Part shown: piece after piece, positions 26,611 to 35,054 of the stretch | Numbering within the stretch: position 1 is the stretch's first letter | How the letters are laid out: each line of letters opens with the position of its first letter | From: Streptomyces sp. MspMP-M5 | GTDB lineage: Bacteria; Actinomycetota; Actinomycetes; Streptomycetales; Streptomycetaceae | NCBI RefSeq assembly: GCF_000373585.1 | Contig: NZ_KB891907.1 | Location: 1 to 64,000 of the forward strand | Direction: 5' to 3' | Length of the DNA: 64,000 bases | Notes under the pieces: model-generated | Databases searched by the model: none | Told to the model about the DNA's origin: nothing | The model's input: only the letters and a program-made list of their open reading frames with translations | Position numbers and translations under genes: made by a program

Positions 26611-27249
26611 ATGAGGAAGATCGATCCGGCGAAGCACCGGGCCCGACGCCGGCACATCGTGCACATCGCCGCCCAACTCTTCGCCACCAAAGGCTTCGAG
26701 CGCACCACGACGGCCGAGATCTGCAAGGCCGCCGGCATGAGTTCCGGCAACCTCTTCCACTACTTCCCCAACAAGCGCGCGATCTTCCATGCGATCTTCG
26801 AGGACGACGAGGGAGGGGAAGCGGGCGAGAGCAAGGCCGAAAGGCTCGCCCGGGCACAGATGGGCGAGGACCCCTGGGGAGCGCTGCTGGAGGTCGTGGA
26901 CCTGCTCACCGCCGACGCCATGGACCCGGTGGCCCCGCCGCTGGTCATGGAGGCCGTCGTCCAGGCGCACCGCGACCCCGAACTCGACGCCCTCCTCGGC
27001 CGGGACAACGCCCGGGAACACGCGGCCGTCACCGCCCTGCTGACCAAGGCGGCCGCCGCCGGCCAGATCGACTCCACCCTGGATCCGCACGCCACCGCTT
27101 CCTGGGTCCTGGCCCTCGTCGCCTCCCTCTACACCGGCGCGGCCGGCGACCCCTCGTTCAAGCCCGCCGAGCAACTGCCCCTGTTGCGCCTCATCCTCCA
27201 GCGCTTCCTCCAGGCACCACCGCTCGGTGACGCCGCCCCCGGGGCGTGA
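26611..27249 (+). CDS. TetR-family regulator
   Basis: A 212-aa regulator. The helix-turn-helix is at ~10-60: IVHIAAQLFATKGFERTTT, EICKAAGMSSGNLFHYFPNK (recognition helix with LFHYF). The C-terminal ligand domain is all-helical and ends with a short flexible tail. The ATG at 26611 fits the family start and has GGGAGA ~11 nt upstream; the in-frame ATG at 26485 would place the operator inside the gene and is unlikely. It probably represses itself and the divergent membrane gene. Confidence 0.9.
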   Translation: MRKIDPAKHRARRRHIVHIAAQLFATKGFERTTTAEICKAAGMSSGNLFHYFPNKRAIFHAIFEDDEGGEAGESKAERLARAQMGEDPWGALLEVVDLLTADAMDPVAPPLVMEAVVQAHRDPELDALLGRDNAREHAAVTALLTKAAAAGQIDSTLDPHATASWVLALVASLYTGAAGDPSFKPAEQLPLLRLILQRFLQAPPLGDAAPGA

Positions 27250-27297
27250 CGGGCATCCGGACGCCCTGAGGTCCGACGGGCATCTGCCGACGTGCGC

Positions 27298-27918
27298 TCA
27301 GTGCTCCTCGGCGTCGGTGCCGGCGGCACGGGACCGGGGCTTGGCCCGCACGTGCATGCGCTCGCCCTGGCGCCCGAAGAGACTGAGGATCTCCACCGGG
27401 CCGTCGCCGGTGCTGCCGAACCAGTGCGGCAGCCGCGTGTCGAACTCCGCGGCCTCGCCCGCCCCCATGACCAGATCATGGTCGGCCAGCACCAGCCGCA
27501 ACCGCCCCGCCAGCACATACAGCCACTCGTACCCCTCGTGGGTGCACGGGTCCGGTGTGCTCCTCGTGGCCGGAATGACCATCTTGAACGTCTGCAACGG
27601 GCCCGGGTGACGGGTCAGCGGCAGCACCGTGGAACCGTGCAGGACCTGCGGCTTCAACCGCACCCGCGGATCACCGACCTCCGGCGCCCCGACCAACTCG
27701 TCCAGCGGGACCTGATGCGCCTGCGCAATGGGGAGCAGCAGTTCCAGACTCGGCCTGCGCTGACCGGACTCCAGCCGCGACAGGGTGCTCTTGGAGATCC
27801 CGGTCGCCTCGGCGAGCGCGGACAACGTGATCCCGCGCTCCGTCCGCAACCGCTTCAGACGCGGTCCGACCTCGGCGAGGGCCTGGGAGATGGCAGATGA
27901 GGGTTCCACAGTGCCCAT
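27298..27918 (-). CDS. XRE-family regulator with C-terminal cupin
   Basis: A 206-aa protein. The helix-turn-helix spans ~20-75 (RLKRLRTERGITLSALAEAT, ISKSTLSRLESGQRRPSLE). A small beta-barrel cupin spans ~110-185 with HEGYEWLYVLAGRLRLVL and FDTRLPHWFGSTG, the two metal/ligand motifs. This two-domain layout (as in PuuR or SutR) senses a small metabolite in the cupin. There are no adjacent obvious targets; the next gene leftward is the TetR gene (convergent) and the flavin-binding operon lies 121 nt upstream on the same strand. Confidence 0.9.
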   Translation of the reverse strand: MGTVEPSSAISQALAEVGPRLKRLRTERGITLSALAEATGISKSTLSRLESGQRRPSLELLLPIAQAHQVPLDELVGAPEVGDPRVRLKPQVLHGSTVLPLTRHPGPLQTFKMVIPATRSTPDPCTHEGYEWLYVLAGRLRLVLADHDLVMGAGEAAEFDTRLPHWFGSTGDGPVEILSLFGRQGERMHVRAKPRSRAAGTDAEEH

Positions 27919-28039
27919 TGCACCGCGCCGTTCCCGGAATCGGCAATACGGATTGCCGTGGAGTGATGCGGGATTCAATGATGAGAGTTGCTGCGCCCGA
28001 CGCTCCCGGCTGCTGGCCGTGGCTCCCTGCCTTCTGCCT

Positions 28040-28729
28040 CTACCGTTGCCCGGTCGTCTGGCCCGTGGACGGGGCTGGGGCCGTGGCCGGGCCGCTGGCG
28101 GCCGCGAGGCGGCGCTGCTGGTGGCGGCGTGCGGCGGCATCGCCGGGACCGGCCCGTTCGGCGAGGCGTTCCGATATTCGGTGCTGGACGGTCTCGCTCC
28201 GCTTGCCGCCGTACTTGAACTTGGCGCGCACCTCGTGCACTTCGAGGCGCAATCCGCGGATCCCCGACAGCTGCCGTCCGTACGGGGCCGCACCGGCGAC
28301 GACCGGGGCCGAACCGCCGTCCGGCTGGAAGTGCGTGACCTGGCGTTGCAGCAACTCGGCCTTGGCGTCGGGATCGTCCACCACATGCGCGGTGCAGACG
28401 AGCTGGACCGCGGCGTAGAAGCTGGTGGGCACGCCGTGCTCGGGGGGTTGGTCCACCTCGGCCTGCCAGGGGCCGGGGATGAAGGTGTAGTCGTCGACCA
28501 CGCTCAGCAGGACCGTCGGCCGGTCGAGCAGGGTGGGCCAGATGGGGTTGGGGCGGGCGAGGTGGGTGAGGGCCTCGTGGCGGGCGGGGTCGTAGGCGAA
28601 GTGGAGCGGCTGCACCCACGGTGGTTCGCCGGCGGAGCCGTTGGCGGCCAGCTGCCCGAAGTCGTGGGTGGTGAGCCACTCCTGCCATTCGGCATCGTCG
28701 GTGGGGGCGTCCCAGGGATGGATGAGCAT
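28040..28729 (-). CDS. FMN-binding split-barrel protein, PaiB-like (FMN_bind_2)
   Basis: A 229-aa protein with the PaiB/FMN_bind_2 order: MLIHPWDAPTDDAEWQEWL at the start, then WVQPLHFAYD, THLARPNPIWPTL, the central VVDDYTFIPGPW and FYAAVQLVCTAHV, and ending the core with AKFKYGGKRS. The last ~50 residues are low-complexity. PaiB was described as a negative regulator of sporulation genes in Bacillus, but the fold binds FMN and the biochemical role is unclear. It lies 9 nt after another flavin split-barrel gene and shares its transcript. Confidence 0.85.
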   Translation of the reverse strand: MLIHPWDAPTDDAEWQEWLTTHDFGQLAANGSAGEPPWVQPLHFAYDPARHEALTHLARPNPIWPTLLDRPTVLLSVVDDYTFIPGPWQAEVDQPPEHGVPTSFYAAVQLVCTAHVVDDPDAKAELLQRQVTHFQPDGGSAPVVAGAAPYGRQLSGIRGLRLEVHEVRAKFKYGGKRSETVQHRISERLAERAGPGDAAARRHQQRRLAAASGPATAPAPSTGQTTGQR

Positions 28730-28738
28730 CGGCGCTCC

Positions 28739-29419
28739 TCAGAGGGCGGAGAGGTAGGCCGGGGCGGGGATGCCGGGGGCGAGGTCGTCGGCCGGTATCG
28801 GAGTGCCGTACACGGGAGAGACGGGGAGGACGCCCGTCCAGTGGGGGAGGGTCAGGTCCTCCGGCTCGTCGTTGGGGCCGCCGGTGCGGATCTTCGCGGA
28901 GACCTCGCACAGGTCGAGGCGGAGGACGGCGGTGGCGGCCAGTTCCTTGGCGTTGGCGGGCCGGGAGTCCGCTGCGCGGCCGGGCAGCACATGATCGACG
29001 AGGGCGTCCAGGGCGGCCTTCTTCTCCTCCTGGTCGGTGACCTGGTGGGCGGTGCCGTGGACCACGACGCTGCGGTAGTTGATGGAGTGGTGGAACGCGG
29101 ACCTGGCGAGCACCAGCCCGTCGACATGGGTCACCGTGACGCAGACCGGAAGGCCCGGGTCCGCGCTCCGCCGGCCGGCCATCCGCAGCGGGCGCGAACC
29201 GGTCGAACCGTGGACGTAGAGGCGGTCACCGACCCGGCCGTAGAGCGTCGGCAGGACGACCGGGGCGCCGTCGCGCACGAATCCGAGGTGGCAGACGTAG
29301 CCCTCGTCGAGGATCGCGTGCACCGTCGGCTCGTCGTACCGGGCCCGCTCGCGGGCGCGGGTGGGGAGGGTGCGATCCGTCGCGGCGAAAGACTTTTCCT
29401 CGGCCATTGCGAACTCCAT
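28739..29419 (-). CDS. Pyridoxamine 5'-phosphate oxidase-like flavoprotein
   Basis: A 226-aa split-barrel protein. It contains GYVCHLGFVRDGAPVVLPTL, VHGSTGSRPLRMA (flavin phosphate contacts) and FHHSINYRSVVVHGTA, the subgroup typical of proteins next to MocR regulators. True PNPOx enzymes make PLP; in this subgroup that activity is usually unproven. The ATG at 29419 touches the palindromic operator, and the ATG at 29407 (MAEEK) is an equally plausible start. It is divergent from the MocR gene and cotranscribed with the PaiB-like gene. Confidence 0.88.
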   Translation of the reverse strand: MEFAMAEEKSFAATDRTLPTRARERARYDEPTVHAILDEGYVCHLGFVRDGAPVVLPTLYGRVGDRLYVHGSTGSRPLRMAGRRSADPGLPVCVTVTHVDGLVLARSAFHHSINYRSVVVHGTAHQVTDQEEKKAALDALVDHVLPGRAADSRPANAKELAATAVLRLDLCEVSAKIRTGGPNDEPEDLTLPHWTGVLPVSPVYGTPIPADDLAPGIPAPAYLSAL

Positions 29420-29435
29420 TGCACTAGTGCATAAT
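29420..29435. promoter_or_regulatory. Shared operator/promoter: TGCACTAGTGCA palindrome and CATAAT -10
   Basis: A perfect 12-bp palindrome (29420-29431) overlaps CATAAT (29430-29435), a good -10 for the rightward gene whose GTG lies 8 nt on. The gap between the divergent start codons is only 23 bp, so one regulator dimer can control both directions. Both mRNAs are probably leaderless. Confidence 0.6.
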
Positions 29436-29442
29436 CAACTTT

Positions 29443-30780
29443 GTGCTAGGAGAGTATCGGATCGAAGGGCGGCGCGCATCGGAGATTGCCGCAAGCGTCG
29501 AGCGAGCCATCGGTGCGGGCGAGCTCCAACCAGGCGAAGTCCTGCCCCCGCTAAGGGAGTTGGCTGTCTATCTGGAGGTGAATCCCAATACGGTCGCGGC
29601 CGCGTACCGCACGCTCCGCGACCGTGGAGTGATCGAAACGGCGGGCCGGCGCGGCAGCCGCGTCCGTCCGAGACCCGCCAGCACGCCCCGCGAAGCACTG
29701 CGGGCGGTGGCGCCACCCGGCGTCCGTGACATCGCCGACGGCAACCCCGACCCTGCGCTGCTCCCCTCGCTGGAGGAAGCCCTGGCCGAAGCCGCCGCGC
29801 GCTACAGGCGGCGCCCCGTCCTCTACGGCATGCCCGCCGTCGACGACGACCTCGAAGCGCTCGCCCGGGCGGACTTCACCCGGGACGGAGTGCCCGAGGG
29901 GCCCATCGCCGTCACCAGCGGATCACTCGACGCCATCGAGCGCGTCCTCGCGGCACATCTGCGCCCCGGAGACGCGGTGGCGGTCGAAGACCCGGGCTGG
30001 GGCAGTCTGCTGGACCTCATCCCCGCCCTCGGACTGCGCCCGGTGCCCGTCGGTGTGGACGACGACGGTCCGATCCCCGAGCGGATGGCGGCCGCGCTCA
30101 GCGGCGGCGCCCGCGCGGTCGTCGTCACCGGCCGGGCCCAGAACCCCACGGGCGCCGCCCTCAGCGGCCCCCGCGCCGCCGAACTCCGCACCCTCCTGGG
30201 CAAACACCGCGGAGTGCTCCTCATCGAGGACGACCACGGTCACGGCATCGTCGACCTGCCGCTGCACCCGCTCTCCGGCGTCACCGACCACTGGGTGCTG
30301 GTCCGTTCGACGGCCAAGGCGTACGGGCCCGATCTGCGCCTCGCGGCACTCACCGGCGACGTGATCACCATCGACCGGGTCCGTGGACGGCAGCGCCTCG
30401 GCCCCGGCTGGGTCAGCCATCTCATCCAGCACGCGGTCGTGCACCTCTGGCGCACCCACGCGATCGACCCCAAGGAGATCGCCGGCGCTTATGGCGAACG
30501 GCGCGACGCACTGATACGCGCCCTGCACGAGCGCGGAGTCCCGGCACGGGGGCGCAGCGGGATGAACGTCTGGGTACCGGTCCCGGACGAGACGGGCGCG
30601 GTGGCCCGCATCCTGCACTCCGGCTGGGCGGTCGCCCCCGGCGCACGCTTCCGTATGCAGTCCCCCCAAGGCATCCGGATCACCGTCTCCGGCCTCGCTG
30701 CGGACGACATCACCCCTCTGGCGAAGGCGGTAGCGGAGGCGCTGGGGGCGGGAGTGGGTGAGGTGGGGAGGTATGAGTGA
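29443..30780 (+). CDS. MocR-type regulator (GntR helix-turn-helix fused to aminotransferase)
   Basis: A 445-aa protein. A GntR winged helix at ~1-75 (SEIAASVERAIGAGELQPGE, VNPNTVAAAYRTLRDRGVIE) is followed by a fold-type I aminotransferase domain (~90-440). The PLP lysine is K292 in RSTAKAYGPDLRLA, and VTSGSLDAIERV and EDPGWGSLLD mark the cofactor pocket. MocR proteins such as PdxR sense PLP and control vitamin B6 genes. Here the divergent target is a pyridoxamine-oxidase-like gene, which fits. No ribosome-binding site exists upstream of the GTG, consistent with a leaderless mRNA. Confidence 0.92.
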   Translation: MLGEYRIEGRRASEIAASVERAIGAGELQPGEVLPPLRELAVYLEVNPNTVAAAYRTLRDRGVIETAGRRGSRVRPRPASTPREALRAVAPPGVRDIADGNPDPALLPSLEEALAEAAARYRRRPVLYGMPAVDDDLEALARADFTRDGVPEGPIAVTSGSLDAIERVLAAHLRPGDAVAVEDPGWGSLLDLIPALGLRPVPVGVDDDGPIPERMAAALSGGARAVVVTGRAQNPTGAALSGPRAAELRTLLGKHRGVLLIEDDHGHGIVDLPLHPLSGVTDHWVLVRSTAKAYGPDLRLAALTGDVITIDRVRGRQRLGPGWVSHLIQHAVVHLWRTHAIDPKEIAGAYGERRDALIRALHERGVPARGRSGMNVWVPVPDETGAVARILHSGWAVAPGARFRMQSPQGIRITVSGLAADDITPLAKAVAEALGAGVGEVGRYE

Positions 30781-30838
30781 GGGGGTGGAGTAGGGAGGGC
30801 TGGGGGTGGGCGGGGCGGGGGGAGGGGGGAGCAGGGGA
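30781..30838 (+). repeat. G-rich tract with G-quadruplex potential
   Basis: Immediately after the MocR stop there are at least ten runs of three or more G within 60 nt, separated by short spacers, all on the + strand. Such tracts can fold as quadruplexes in DNA or RNA. The rest of this 250-bp gap between convergent genes holds a terminator. Confidence 0.6.
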
Positions 30839-30901
30839 AGGTGCGCCTCGGTGGGGCGTACTGAGTGACCGCTGGGCGGGGGCCGGGGGCAGGGCGGTTG
30901 T

Positions 30902-30929
30902 TCGGCCCCCGAGGGGTTCGGGGGCCGAG
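30902..30929. terminator. Bidirectional hairpin between convergent mocR and EamA genes
   Basis: TCGGCCCCCGA and TCGGGGGCCGA form an 11-bp perfect stem with a short loop. It lies in the middle of the gap between two convergent genes. Confidence 0.75.
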
Positions 30930-31031
30930 CGAAGCCGGGGTGCCCGGGTCTTCGTGCCTGGTGTCTGCCTGGGGCTCGGGTTTCGTTCCGGGCGCTGGGA
31001 GTGCTTGGGCGCGTTGGGGTTGGAGCCCCGG

Positions 31032-32039
31032 CTATGAGGTGCGGGGTTTGCTTTGGGTGAGGGCGGCGCCGGCCAGGATGACCAGGGCGCCCACGGGGGT
31101 GTTCCAGGTGAGGTGCTCGTTGAGGAGGGCCACGCCGGCTGTGGTGGCGATGACGGGGACGAAGTAGGTGACCATCTGGGCGGTGGTGGGGCCGACTTCC
31201 TCGACCAGGCCGTACTGGAGGAGGAAGGCGACGCCGGTGCCCAGGGCGCCGAGGGCGAACACGGCGAGCAACGGCACGAGCGGGAAGGAGGCCGGCACCG
31301 GGGTGAACAGCGCGGTGGCCACGGCCAGTTGGAGGGTGGCGAGCAGGAGTTGCGTGCTGGACATGGCGAGGTGTGAGTGCCGGCCTCGCGCGACGGTGCG
31401 GCGGACGTAGATCCAACCGATGGGGTAGCTGAGCGAGGCGCCCAGGGCCATGGCCGTGCCCGTCAGGTCGGTGCCGGAAAAGCCCTGCCAGGCGCCGAGC
31501 ACGGTGAGCACGCCCAGGAATCCGATGCCGAGCCCCGCGACCCGGCGCCGGGTGGGGCGGTCCTCCGAGAGTGCCACGACCGACAGCACCATGCCCCACA
31601 GGGGCGAGGTGGCGTTGCAGATGCTGGCCAGTGTGGAGGGGATGGTCAGCTCGGAGTAGGCGAAGAGCGAGAACGGCAGCGCGTTGAGGAGGAACGCGGC
31701 GACCGCGAGGTGGCCCCAGGTGCGGGCCGAGCGCGGGAGCCGTTGGCGCTTGACCGCGAGGATCGTCAGCAGCACCAGCGCGCCGAACCCCACCCGGCCC
31801 AGCGTGACCTGCAGCGGCGCGAAGCCCTCGGTGCCCACCTTCATGAAGAGGAAGCTGAATCCCCACACCAGGCTGAGGAAGGCGAAGCGGATCTGCCAGG
31901 CACGGGCGCGGCGTGGTGTGGGCGCGTCCCGGGTGGGGCGGGAGTCGGCCGTGGCCCCGGCGGGCTTCGGTGCGGGTGCGGGTGTCGGGGCCCCGGTGGC
32001 GGAGGTGGCCGCTGTGGCGGGTGCGTTGGTCGTGCTCAT
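31032..32039 (-). CDS. EamA/DMT-family transporter
   Basis: A 335-aa transporter with an Ala/Pro/Thr-rich N-terminus of ~45 residues and ten predicted membrane helices. The first EamA repeat begins IRFAFLSLVWGFSFLFMKVG, and the second contains FLLQYGLVEEVGPTTAQMV and VALLNEHLTWN. It is divergent from a LysR regulator with 75 bp between, the usual arrangement for a regulated exporter. The ligand of the LysR protein and the exported compound are unknown. Confidence 0.88.
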   Translation of the reverse strand: MSTTNAPATAATSATGAPTPAPAPKPAGATADSRPTRDAPTPRRARAWQIRFAFLSLVWGFSFLFMKVGTEGFAPLQVTLGRVGFGALVLLTILAVKRQRLPRSARTWGHLAVAAFLLNALPFSLFAYSELTIPSTLASICNATSPLWGMVLSVVALSEDRPTRRRVAGLGIGFLGVLTVLGAWQGFSGTDLTGTAMALGASLSYPIGWIYVRRTVARGRHSHLAMSSTQLLLATLQLAVATALFTPVPASFPLVPLLAVFALGALGTGVAFLLQYGLVEEVGPTTAQMVTYFVPVIATTAGVALLNEHLTWNTPVGALVILAGAALTQSKPRTS

Positions 32040-32114
32040 GGCGACTACGATGCCGGGATCTGAATTCGTAGCACAAGCGAGAATTGATGGCAGGTATCGC
32101 TTAGCATTGCTTAC

Positions 32115-33044
32115 ATGTTGAACCTTGATCGTCTCCGTACGCTGTGCGCCATCGCCCGGCACGGCTCGGTCAGTGCGGCCGCCGGCGGGCTGCATGTGAC
32201 GACCTCTGCGGTCTCGCAGCAGATCGCCAAGCTGGAGCGCGAGACCGGTCAGCAGTTGCTGGCGAAGAACGGGCGGGGGGTCCGGCTAACCGACGCCGGG
32301 CGGCTGCTTGCCGATCATGCGGCGCGGATTCTCTCCCAGGTGGAGCTCGCGCAGGCCGAGTTGGAAGCGCATCGCGGCCAGCCCGTGGGTGAGCTGCGAC
32401 TGAGCTCTTTCCCGACCGCGGCGCGTGGTCTCTTCCCGTCTGCGCTCGCCGCGTTGCGCGCCGAGCATCCGCAACTCCGGCCGCGACTGCGGGAGATGGA
32501 GCCGGACGACTCGGTGCGCGGAGTGGTTCGCGGTGATGTCGATCTGGCCGTCGTTCTCGACTGGTACAACCGGCCGTTGTCACTGCCCGAGGACCTGGCG
32601 AAGGCGCCGCTGCTCGACGACCCGTCCGATGTGGCGATGCCGTCGGATCATCCGTTGGCAGGGCGGCAGTACGTGGAGTTGGAGGAGTTCACGGATGACG
32701 AGTGGATCTCCTGGCCGCAGGCGGGGTTCTGCCATGACTGGTTGATGTTCACCCTGCGCAGCAAGGGCATCGAGCCCCGGATCGCGCATCTGGCCGAGGA
32801 GCACCACACCCAGCTTGCCCTGATCGCGGCCGGGTTGGGGGTCGCGGTGGCGCCTCGGCTGGGGCGCGGGCCGGTGCCGGAGGGGGTGAGCGTGGTGCCC
32901 GTACGCCATCCCATGCGGCGCCATGTCTACGCCATCTGGCGCGCGGATGCCGATCGCCGGCCCTCGATCCGGGCGGCCGTGGCGGCGCTCCGGGAGGCCG
33001 GCGAGCGTGTCGAGGCCGGGATGGGGGTGGAGGGGGAGGGGTGA
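32115..33044 (+). CDS. LysR-family regulator
   Basis: A 309-aa protein. The N-terminal winged helix (MLNLDRLRTLCAIARHGSVS, HVTTSAVSQQIAKLERE) is the canonical LysR start. The effector domain (~90-295) contains GELRLSSFPTAARGL and DLAVVLDWYNRPL. The DNA between it and the divergent EamA gene has an AT-rich centre (GCTTACATG) consistent with overlapping promoters. It most likely activates the transporter in response to its substrate. Confidence 0.92.
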   Translation: MLNLDRLRTLCAIARHGSVSAAAGGLHVTTSAVSQQIAKLERETGQQLLAKNGRGVRLTDAGRLLADHAARILSQVELAQAELEAHRGQPVGELRLSSFPTAARGLFPSALAALRAEHPQLRPRLREMEPDDSVRGVVRGDVDLAVVLDWYNRPLSLPEDLAKAPLLDDPSDVAMPSDHPLAGRQYVELEEFTDDEWISWPQAGFCHDWLMFTLRSKGIEPRIAHLAEEHHTQLALIAAGLGVAVAPRLGRGPVPEGVSVVPVRHPMRRHVYAIWRADADRRPSIRAAVAALREAGERVEAGMGVEGEG

Positions 33045-33059
33045 GCGCGTAGGGGGTGC

Positions 33060-33816
33060 GGGCCGGTCACGGCGGCCGGCCGCGTGGTAGGTGGCACCGA
33101 GGTCGTTGAGGACCTTGCTCTCCGCGCGCCGTTCGCCCGTCCGGCGGCTGAGGGCGAGCGCCTGTGCGTGGTGGTCGACGGCCTCACTCAAGTGTCCCCG
33201 CTGCCGGTAACTGGTGCCCGTGTTCGTGAGGGTGAGGGCCTCCCCCCCCCACGGGTCACCGATTCCCGGTAGCGGTCAAGCGGCCGCCGGTGGTGGTCGA
33301 GGGCCTCCACGGCCCGCCCGAGCCGGGCGTAGACCGCGCCCAGGCTGGTCAAGCTCAGGGCCTCGCCCCAGGGGCGTCGATGCCGCTGTAGAGGGCCAGG
33401 GCCTGCTGATGGAGGTCGATGGCCGCCTCGCTCTGCCCCAACTGCCCTTGAGCGATACCGAAGTTGGTGAGGATGACGGCCTCGCCCCACGCGTCGCCGA
33501 TCTCCTGGCACAGGGCCAGTGCCTCCAGCCCCCGGTTGAAGGCGTCCTCGTGACGCCCCGCGTGCCGGCAGGCTACGGCGAGGCTGGTCAGGATCTCGGC
33601 ACGGGCCAGGCGGTTGTCGAGGTCCGCTGTGACGGTCAGGGCGAGTTCATGGGGGTTGACCCAGTCCAGGGTGCGTCCCCGGATGTCGGAGAAGTGCTGG
33701 GCGGCGTGGACGCTGATCCTGCCGCCGTCCTCCGGAGCACCCGCCCGGCCGGGCAAGCCCGGGCCCGACAGCCCGGAAGCCCCCGCCCAGGCATCGGCGG
33801 GGGCGTCCGCGTTCAC
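33060..33816 (-). pseudogene. Frameshifted tetratricopeptide-repeat protein
   Basis: Three frames must be joined to read it. Frame one (33816-33355) gives GDAWGEAVILTNFGIAQGQLG and IDLHQQALALYSG, then shifts near 33375. Frame two gives WGEALSLTSLGAVYARLGRA and shifts again near 33262. Frame three gives GEALTLTNTGTSYRQRGH and VDHHAQALALSRRTGE, ending at AAGR near 33060. Each piece is a TPR unit, as in the C-terminal part of AfsR/SARP-like regulators. A run of nine G lies at 33242-33250. The GTG at 33816 overlaps the lipoprotein stop (GTGA). Truncation at the left end is also likely. Confidence 0.75.
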
Positions 33817-35054
33817 ACCTGCCGGGTGTGCTGCCGCGCTTCCGCGCTGCGCGCCATTTCGAGCAGGTCCTCCATCTGCCGGCGGAGTTTCGTCATCTCC
33901 GGGGAGGGGTTCTCCCGTTCCAGCTTGCGCATCTTCTCCAGCTGCTGCTCGATCTCGGCGGAGCTGCCGCCGGCCGAGTCCTCGCCCTCACCGGCGTCGC
34001 GCTGCTCGGCCGACTGCAGTTGGCTGACGGCCCGCTCCAGGTCCTTGGGCTTGACCATCTTGGCGTCGGACGGAGCCTGGAACGCGGTGGCCTCGCCCTT
34101 GAGCTCGATGGTCAGCGGCAGCTCTCCGCCCACCTTCTTGTCGTCGTCAGCGAACTGGGCGAGATTCAGCGTCAGTTCGGAGACGGCGCCGTCCTTGAGG
34201 GCGATGTCGAGCGCGATGTCCTTCTCGGGGACGTCCTTGACGCTGTCCTTCAGGGAGCCGAAGGAGGGGTTCTTGTCCGCGAGCGGCTCCAGCCCCTTGG
34301 CCAGGGCCGTCATGGCCTTCTTCGCGGGCACGGTGGCCGTCACGTGGTCCGCGCCGCCCTTGCTGCCCGCGTCCTTGAGGTCGGCGTTGTCGAGGAACGC
34401 CTCCTCGAAGGCGTCCATCACCTTCTTCTGGTCCTCGACCGTGAGCTGGGCGGCGGGGCCGGCGCCGGGGCCGCCGAGGCCGGGCTGCTTCTTCTTCGCG
34501 AACTCCTCGAAGTCCTTGACGTCGTACGCCACCCACTGCCCGCTCATCATCTCCTTGAGGGGTGACGGCAGCTTGTCCAGCTCGCCCTTCTGGCGCGCGA
34601 GGTTCGCGCTGCCCTGAGGCGTCAGCTTGGCGAGGCGCTGGAAGTCCATGCGCTGGTACATCTTCTTGCCGTCGGAGCGGATGTCCACGACGGGCTGCCC
34701 GCCCTCCACGGCGAACGCGAATCCGTTCGGGATGTGGACGTTGGCCTCCGGGTTCTTGAAGACTTCCTCGACCGGCTTGTCGGGGGCCGTCCACATGGAG
34801 AGCCTGAGGCCGGCCATGATCTTGGCGTAGTCCCGCTGGAAGCCCTTGGAGCCCTTCAGCGCGGACCAGATCTGCTGCTCGTTCGCCGAGATCCGGAACT
34901 CCGCGGTGAGCGCCTTCCGCTCACCCAGTTTCTCGAATCCCCGCTGGACCTTGGTGCCTGCACTGACCTTCTCGAACGGGCCGCATGCGGCCGACGCGGT
35001 GGATATCAGGGCCACACAGCCGATGGCGGCCAGACCCTTGCGGTTGATGGAGAT
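33813..35054 (-). CDS. Secreted lipoprotein of unknown function, with a non-standard start
   Basis: A ~413-aa lipoprotein. Reading upstream of the first GTG (35015) without a stop gives a lipoprotein signal peptide: basic INRKG, hydrophobic LAAIGCVALISTA, then lipobox SAAC. Its upstream end has no ATG/GTG/TTG. Instead AGGAG lies 7 nt before an ATC codon at 35054, exactly where the start should be. The mature part is Lys/Glu/Asp rich, contains W-V-A-Y-D-V-K-D-F, and resembles LppX/LprG-like or DUF-type substrate carriers without a firm match. The C-terminus (~355-413) is a Glu/Arg-rich helix. ATC initiation, or a sequencing or mutational change from ATG, is inferred. Confidence 0.65.
   Translation of the reverse strand: MSINRKGLAAIGCVALISTASAACGPFEKVSAGTKVQRGFEKLGERKALTAEFRISANEQQIWSALKGSKGFQRDYAKIMAGLRLSMWTAPDKPVEEVFKNPEANVHIPNGFAFAVEGGQPVVDIRSDGKKMYQRMDFQRLAKLTPQGSANLARQKGELDKLPSPLKEMMSGQWVAYDVKDFEEFAKKKQPGLGGPGAGPAAQLTVEDQKKVMDAFEEAFLDNADLKDAGSKGGADHVTATVPAKKAMTALAKGLEPLADKNPSFGSLKDSVKDVPEKDIALDIALKDGAVSELTLNLAQFADDDKKVGGELPLTIELKGEATAFQAPSDAKMVKPKDLERAVSQLQSAEQRDAGEGEDSAGGSSAEIEQQLEKMRKLERENPSPEMTKLRRQMEDLLEMARSAEARQHTRQV

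Noticed and set aside
28000..29434. Plus-strand frames over the flavin-protein genes
   Set aside because: Real, motif-bearing genes lie on the minus strand; these are repetitive Gly/Val/Ala shadows.
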